Shown piece after piece: positions 59,920 to 64,000 of a stretch of 64,000 nt of DNA. The notes under the pieces were generated by a model that had not been told where the DNA came from, ran no database searches, and worked only from the letters and a program-made list of their open reading frames with translations. The DNA comes from Arbacia lixula. Its lineage: Eukaryota; Echinodermata; Echinoidea; Arbacioida; Arbaciidae. Both the position numbers and the translations under genes were made by a program. The stretch covers positions 18,153,379-18,217,378 of the forward strand of contig OZ022596.1 in assembly GCA_963669155.1 (NCBI GenBank), read 5' to 3'. Each line of letters starts with the position of its first letter. Positions within the stretch are counted from its first letter, which is position 1.

Positions 59920-60247
59920 ACTGGCAAGAAAATGGGCCGAAGCAGAAAGAAATAGATAAACTAAGCTAAAGACAGGAGAGACATAAGAAAAGAGGAGACG
60001 GTGATAGAGAGTAGATTAGAAGAAGAAAATGTTAAGAGAGGAGAGGAAGTAGGTGACAGAAGAAGAAAATAAAAGAGAGAGAGAGCGGGAAAGGTAAGAA
60101 AGATTAATTCGAATAAAGAATCAGAAAGAATAAAATGACAGGAAATGGAGGACAATGGACAAAGATAGAGGATACATGAGAGTCAGGGAAAGATAAAGAG
60201 AGGGTGAGAGGAAGAATAGAGATGGCTGATGTGTTTGATAGGAAGGA

Positions 60248-60295
<48 letters not shown>

Positions 60296-60425
60296 GATAT
60301 GAAGTACACAGGAACGGAGAAACAAGAGGGAGAGATAAGGGAGTAGGTGAGAGGAAGGCAATGAAAGAGAAACTCATTTAAGACTGGGAGTAACATAGGG
60401 AGAGGAGAATAAACAAAATGGGAGG
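59920..60425. repeat. purine-rich tract with TA microsatellite
   Basis: About 500 bp with almost only A and G, interrupted by a perfect TA repeat at about 60251-60292. Minus ORFs here are low complexity. Confidence 0.85.
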
Positions 60426-61032
60426 GGGGGGGGCTGCTTAGTCCCTGATCATACACATGGTAAAGAAGGTCAATTGTGACCCTGTCTTTAATAGTCTTAA
60501 TATCGCATTTTTACCAAAATAGTAGTTGTCCATATCCATATGTAGTACTCGAAAAAATGGCTACATAATATACTAAATAATACACAAACATGTGTACATT
60601 GTAATGGTTAACATCCGATACATCGGCCGTCTATTCGGTCAAATCAAAGATATGACACATAAAAACCAATTGCTGGAATTCCTGAACTCTTAATAAACAT
60701 AGGGTTATTCCATAAAATTCCTGAAAATGGAGGAAGGGGTATTTGTTGGCAAGCGTGTTATTCTATGATCTTCTTAAAGCTGATTATATAATTATCCCAG
60801 ATAGTTGCAACACTGTGAAATTTGCTGGACCTGGACACTTCTGCAATGTTCTTCCAAATATACTCGTAACTCTATTCGGAAATTAAGTTGATTGGCCTTT
60901 AAGCGTTTGAAACAATGTAAGAATATTGTGCAAGTTTAGCACTCGATTTGTTGCTGTCAAAATTGTCCCCATTTCAGCTCATCTTCGTCCTACTGATCAA
61001 ATTGTTACTGACGCGTAATGTGTTATCAAATT

Positions 61033-61232
61033 NNNNNNNNNNNNNNNNNNNNNNNNNNNNNNNNNNNNNNNNNNNNNNNNNNNNNNNNNNNNNNNNNNNN
61101 NNNNNNNNNNNNNNNNNNNNNNNNNNNNNNNNNNNNNNNNNNNNNNNNNNNNNNNNNNNNNNNNNNNNNNNNNNNNNNNNNNNNNNNNNNNNNNNNNNNN
61201 NNNNNNNNNNNNNNNNNNNNNNNNNNNNNNNN
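61033..61232. other. assembly gap (Ns)
   Basis: 200 N, followed by a run of C. ORFs reported across it are meaningless. Confidence 0.99.
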
Positions 61233-62150
61233 CCCCCCCCCCCATACAGACTAGGAGGGGAGCCAGCTGAGGGCAGGGTTTGTGTCTGTGTGAAGTGATG
61301 TAACACATCTTAATGAGGCGCTATGCAAATAACAGGTCTACCCAAATCACCAGCAGAGTCATTCTTTGCCTGGCTCAAACCAAGTTCTTTTAATACTTCC
61401 TTCTTCCCTTTTTGTTTTTGCACGTTGCTGTCCATGCTGTATCCATTGTACTCCAATATACACACTGCCCACTGCATTGTACTTGACATGCACAATATGA
61501 TGGGAGGCCTATTGTATTGAAGGGAGCTTGAACTGTACAGTTTCTATTATAATGCACTGAAACAAACAGGGAAGAAATTAATTCAGCATTGGGGGGGCTA
61601 CTTTTTAGCACATTGGCCATTTGGCTACAATTTTACATTGTGTCTATGGAAATTTTGGGGGCTCTTTCAACATTTTCCAGGCTCTTTTAAGCATTTCGGG
61701 GGCGAAATTGCCCAAGCCCCCATGTATTTTTTCCCTGGAAACACAGGTATATCATCTTTCCACAACTATTACACACAAATAACATCCACATGCATAAAGG
61801 GCTACTCCATCCTGAAATTATGTGGATTTTAAATTAAAGCAGAAACATGAAAGAAATATATCAGTGAAGGTTTGATGAAAATCTGTCACAGGATAAGAGA
61901 GTGAGCTGTACTAACAAACCACCTGCTCACAAAGACCACATCTCTTGTCTCCTTCGAGGTGGTCTTTATGTACAGGTTTCTATACTTCTTATTGAGGGCT
62001 CGTTTCAGTGTATTATGAGGGGAGTCTTGTAACAGAGTCATAACATTTAATGTCATCCTTGATCTAGTTTCATACTATATTTTTTATTGAATAATTATTA
62101 TCAAACTATTGTATGAATATGACTGAAGATGTAAGTGAATAACTCTCAGT
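61233..62150. other. intergenic with repeat fragment
   Basis: At 61840-61900 lies the AGTGAAGGTTTGATGAAAAT repeat also at 24420. The rest has no supported feature. Confidence 0.5.
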
Positions 62151-62164
62151 TTATAGATATAAGG

Positions 62165-62268
62165 TTTGTCTCTGTTTCTCTGTGTCTGTCTGTATGTCTG
62201 TCTGTATTTGCCTCTCCGACTCCCTTTCTTTTTCTTTCTGTGGTTCTCTCTCTCTCTCTCTCTCTCTG

Positions 62269-62306
<38 letters not shown>

Positions 62307-62360
62307 ACTCCCTCCCTCTCTCTCTCTCTCTCACTCTTTCTTTCTCACACTTTCTCTATT
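62165..62360. repeat. CT-rich microsatellite
   Basis: TCTG repeats, then long TC runs (62246-62336). Confidence 0.92.
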
Positions 62361-62439
62361 TCTCTATCAAACACACCATACAAAATAAAGCACTTTAATA
62401 CAACAGCAACCCCCCACCCCACCCCACTCACATACACTC

Positions 62440-62500
62440 CATGCACGCACACACACACACACACACACACACATTTACCCCCCCACACACACACACAATT
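62440..62500. repeat. CA microsatellite
   Basis: AC repeats at 62448-62472 and 62485-62497 around a CCCC stretch. Confidence 0.9.
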
Positions 62501-63303
62501 CATGTAATAAACATACATAATGCAGCATGCATCCACCCATCCATCCCTATAGAACTGAAGCATACATGTATGCAGAAACTCACAGTAGTTTATCTTTCCT
62601 GCCTTCTACAATCATCAGTCTTGGATACTGGTAGCTTTCCATACCAGTAGAATTACATTTGATGGTACATATTCCTACACATTACACACACAAAGCTCTA
62701 ATATGGCCCTGGCTAGCCTACCATCCAAGCTGTGCAGGTATTTTTTTTTTATAAATCCCAACTACAATATCCAATAAACGGGTCTGAGTGAAGTAGACTA
62801 ATCACTCTCAATAACTTCTCAGCGATGAACGGAGAGAAGAGAATCAAAGATGTTAGTTTACTAGTCTTATGAGTACTAGACTTTGTTGATCTGAATTTGT
62901 TCAGCTTGGATAATAGAACTTGGTAGAGCCTGGAGAGCAGGCTAATATGTCCCTGTCCTGAAGTAATGTACTGTCAAATGCAGTCTATACAGTACGTGTG
63001 CGCATGTGATGCCTACTCGCCTAGTATAGGAAGTCAACAATATAATACTGTACAGTATTTAATATGCCAAGATTCAATACTGAGATTCCGTTGTTTCCAC
63101 AACACTTAAATATAGCCATTCAAAATAATTGTATTTATCTGTAAGTTGCTTGATGCTTTTGTATATCATAGGACAATGAATCCAATTGGTATAGAATCAT
63201 GCAACTCTCCTCTTGATGTACACTACACCTCAAAGGAATTGGCATAGGGAAAGGGAAAGGGAAGAAAAGGAAGAAGCAGCACTTTTGAACCGCGGTATAT
63301 TTA

Positions 63304-63368
63304 GTCCAGTTCAGCATGAAACATGATGCTTTAGCCAAAAAAGCATCATGTTTCATGCTGAACTGGAC
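63304..63368. repeat. perfect hairpin, 28 bp stem
   Basis: GTCCAGTTCAGCATGAAACA then TGATGCTT, a 9 nt loop, and the exact reverse complement. The flanks extend the pairing imperfectly (TATATTTA with AAATATA). Could be a young inverted repeat or a small-RNA precursor. Confidence 0.85.
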
Positions 63369-63424
63369 AAAATATACAGCGGCTCATTTAGATACCATCA
63401 TCGAATTGTCATCAATAACGAACC

Positions 63425-63765
63425 TTCGGTATATCGAACCGTTGTTATTGCTATAAAACTACCTGTTTAGTACTGAGAGGGTTTAAATGATTATTCCAAT
63501 GTAAAATGTGAGTTGACACTGTTTTCAACTCCCACAAGGCACCACAGTCCTATAAGCAAGATAGGCAAGGGTCAATATACTTATTCATGTACCAATGAAC
63601 AGTGTGAGTTGAGACCGTTTAGCACTCCAACAAGACACCACAGTCCCATAGGTAAGAAACTGTGTTGTTATTGCTATAAAACTACCTGTTTGGTACTGAG
63701 CGGGTTAAAGGAACTATTTCAATGAACGGTGTGAGTTGAGACCGTTTTGCACTCCAAGGTCACTT
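63425..63765. repeat. tandem repeat, about 2-3 copies
   Basis: GTTATTGCTATAAAACTACC occurs at about 63442 and 63666; GTGAGTTGAGACCGTTTTGC-like blocks occur at about 63508, 63603 and 63730, followed by CACCACAGTCC in two. Irregular units of 95-225 bp. Confidence 0.8.
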
Positions 63766-64000
63766 GACACTTGATAGGGGTCTGAAAATGAAAATGGAAG
63801 AAGATAAGAAAGAAAGAAAGAAACAAACAGATCCAATCTCCTTATCGAAGGTCGAAGCAGTTAGCCCATTTGTCCAAATGAAGAAGGTTTGGAGTGAAAT
63901 GTCATTTGACAGCTGAGAGCGTGTCGGCATACAATGGTGTTACTCTGATGGCCACAGTAGGCTGCTTCAAGACGTTTGGACATTCACATCCATGAAGCAT

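Noticed and set aside
60948-61308. ORFs spanning the N run
   Set aside because: They are artefacts of translating undetermined bases.

Overview
The window looks like a piece of an invertebrate deuterostome nuclear genome, most likely an echinoid (sea urchin). The reasons are low GC content, small phase-1 exons separated by kilobase introns, a multi-SRCR/EGF secreted protein of the kind expanded in sea urchins, many short non-autonomous transposons, and a run of Ns (61033-61232) marking an assembly gap. No bacterial-style operons, CRISPR arrays, rRNA or convincing tRNA genes were seen. Species assignment is inference.

Region by region. (1) 1-5136, plus strand: the 3' part of an MFS monocarboxylate-transporter-like gene (SLC16 type), three exons with matching splice phases; the first exons lie outside the window. 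(2) 5137-11453: intergenic DNA with foldback and TIR elements, a 0.9 kb minisatellite and a Tc1/mariner-type non-autonomous element. (3) 22641-11454, minus strand: a secreted receptor or effector gene reading signal peptide, Cys-rich exon, EGF, SRCR, SRCR (with an acidic insert), calcium-binding-type EGF, SRCR, stop. The exon boundaries are phase 1 throughout, as expected for shuffled extracellular modules. (4) 22642-29200: gene-poor, with a LINE 3' fragment and several repeats. (5) 29200-49700: a large tandemly duplicated non-coding array. At least 13 copies of a same-orientation two-block motif occur here. Read on the minus strand it is GTAGATGGCRGCAATT, then 40-60 bp, then TTGCGTGACAAT. The newest event is a tandem duplication of about 7.5 kb (33481-40997 and 40998-about 47369); the second copy lacks about 1.3 kb. 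Signal-peptide-like ORFs lie on the minus strand of the array. (6) 49884-about 51105, plus strand: a decayed Ig plus sushi/CCP gene. (7) 52085-55710: two damaged LINE fragments, the second carrying a nested TIR element. (8) 56485-56736, minus: an orphan exon candidate. (9) 57420-58170: a Penelope-like GIY-YIG endonuclease remnant on the minus strand between inverted repeats. (10) 58457-64000: tandem and simple repeats, the gap, and a perfect hairpin.

The two real genes are not obviously functionally linked. The transporter moves small metabolites across a membrane; the SRCR/EGF protein is extracellular and could act in immune recognition or adhesion. The most unusual feature is the 20 kb array, whose conserved core matches the central CTCF-binding consensus and the YY1-type ATGGCGGC word. 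It may be a relic gene cluster or an array of directional boundary or promoter elements; sequence alone cannot decide.
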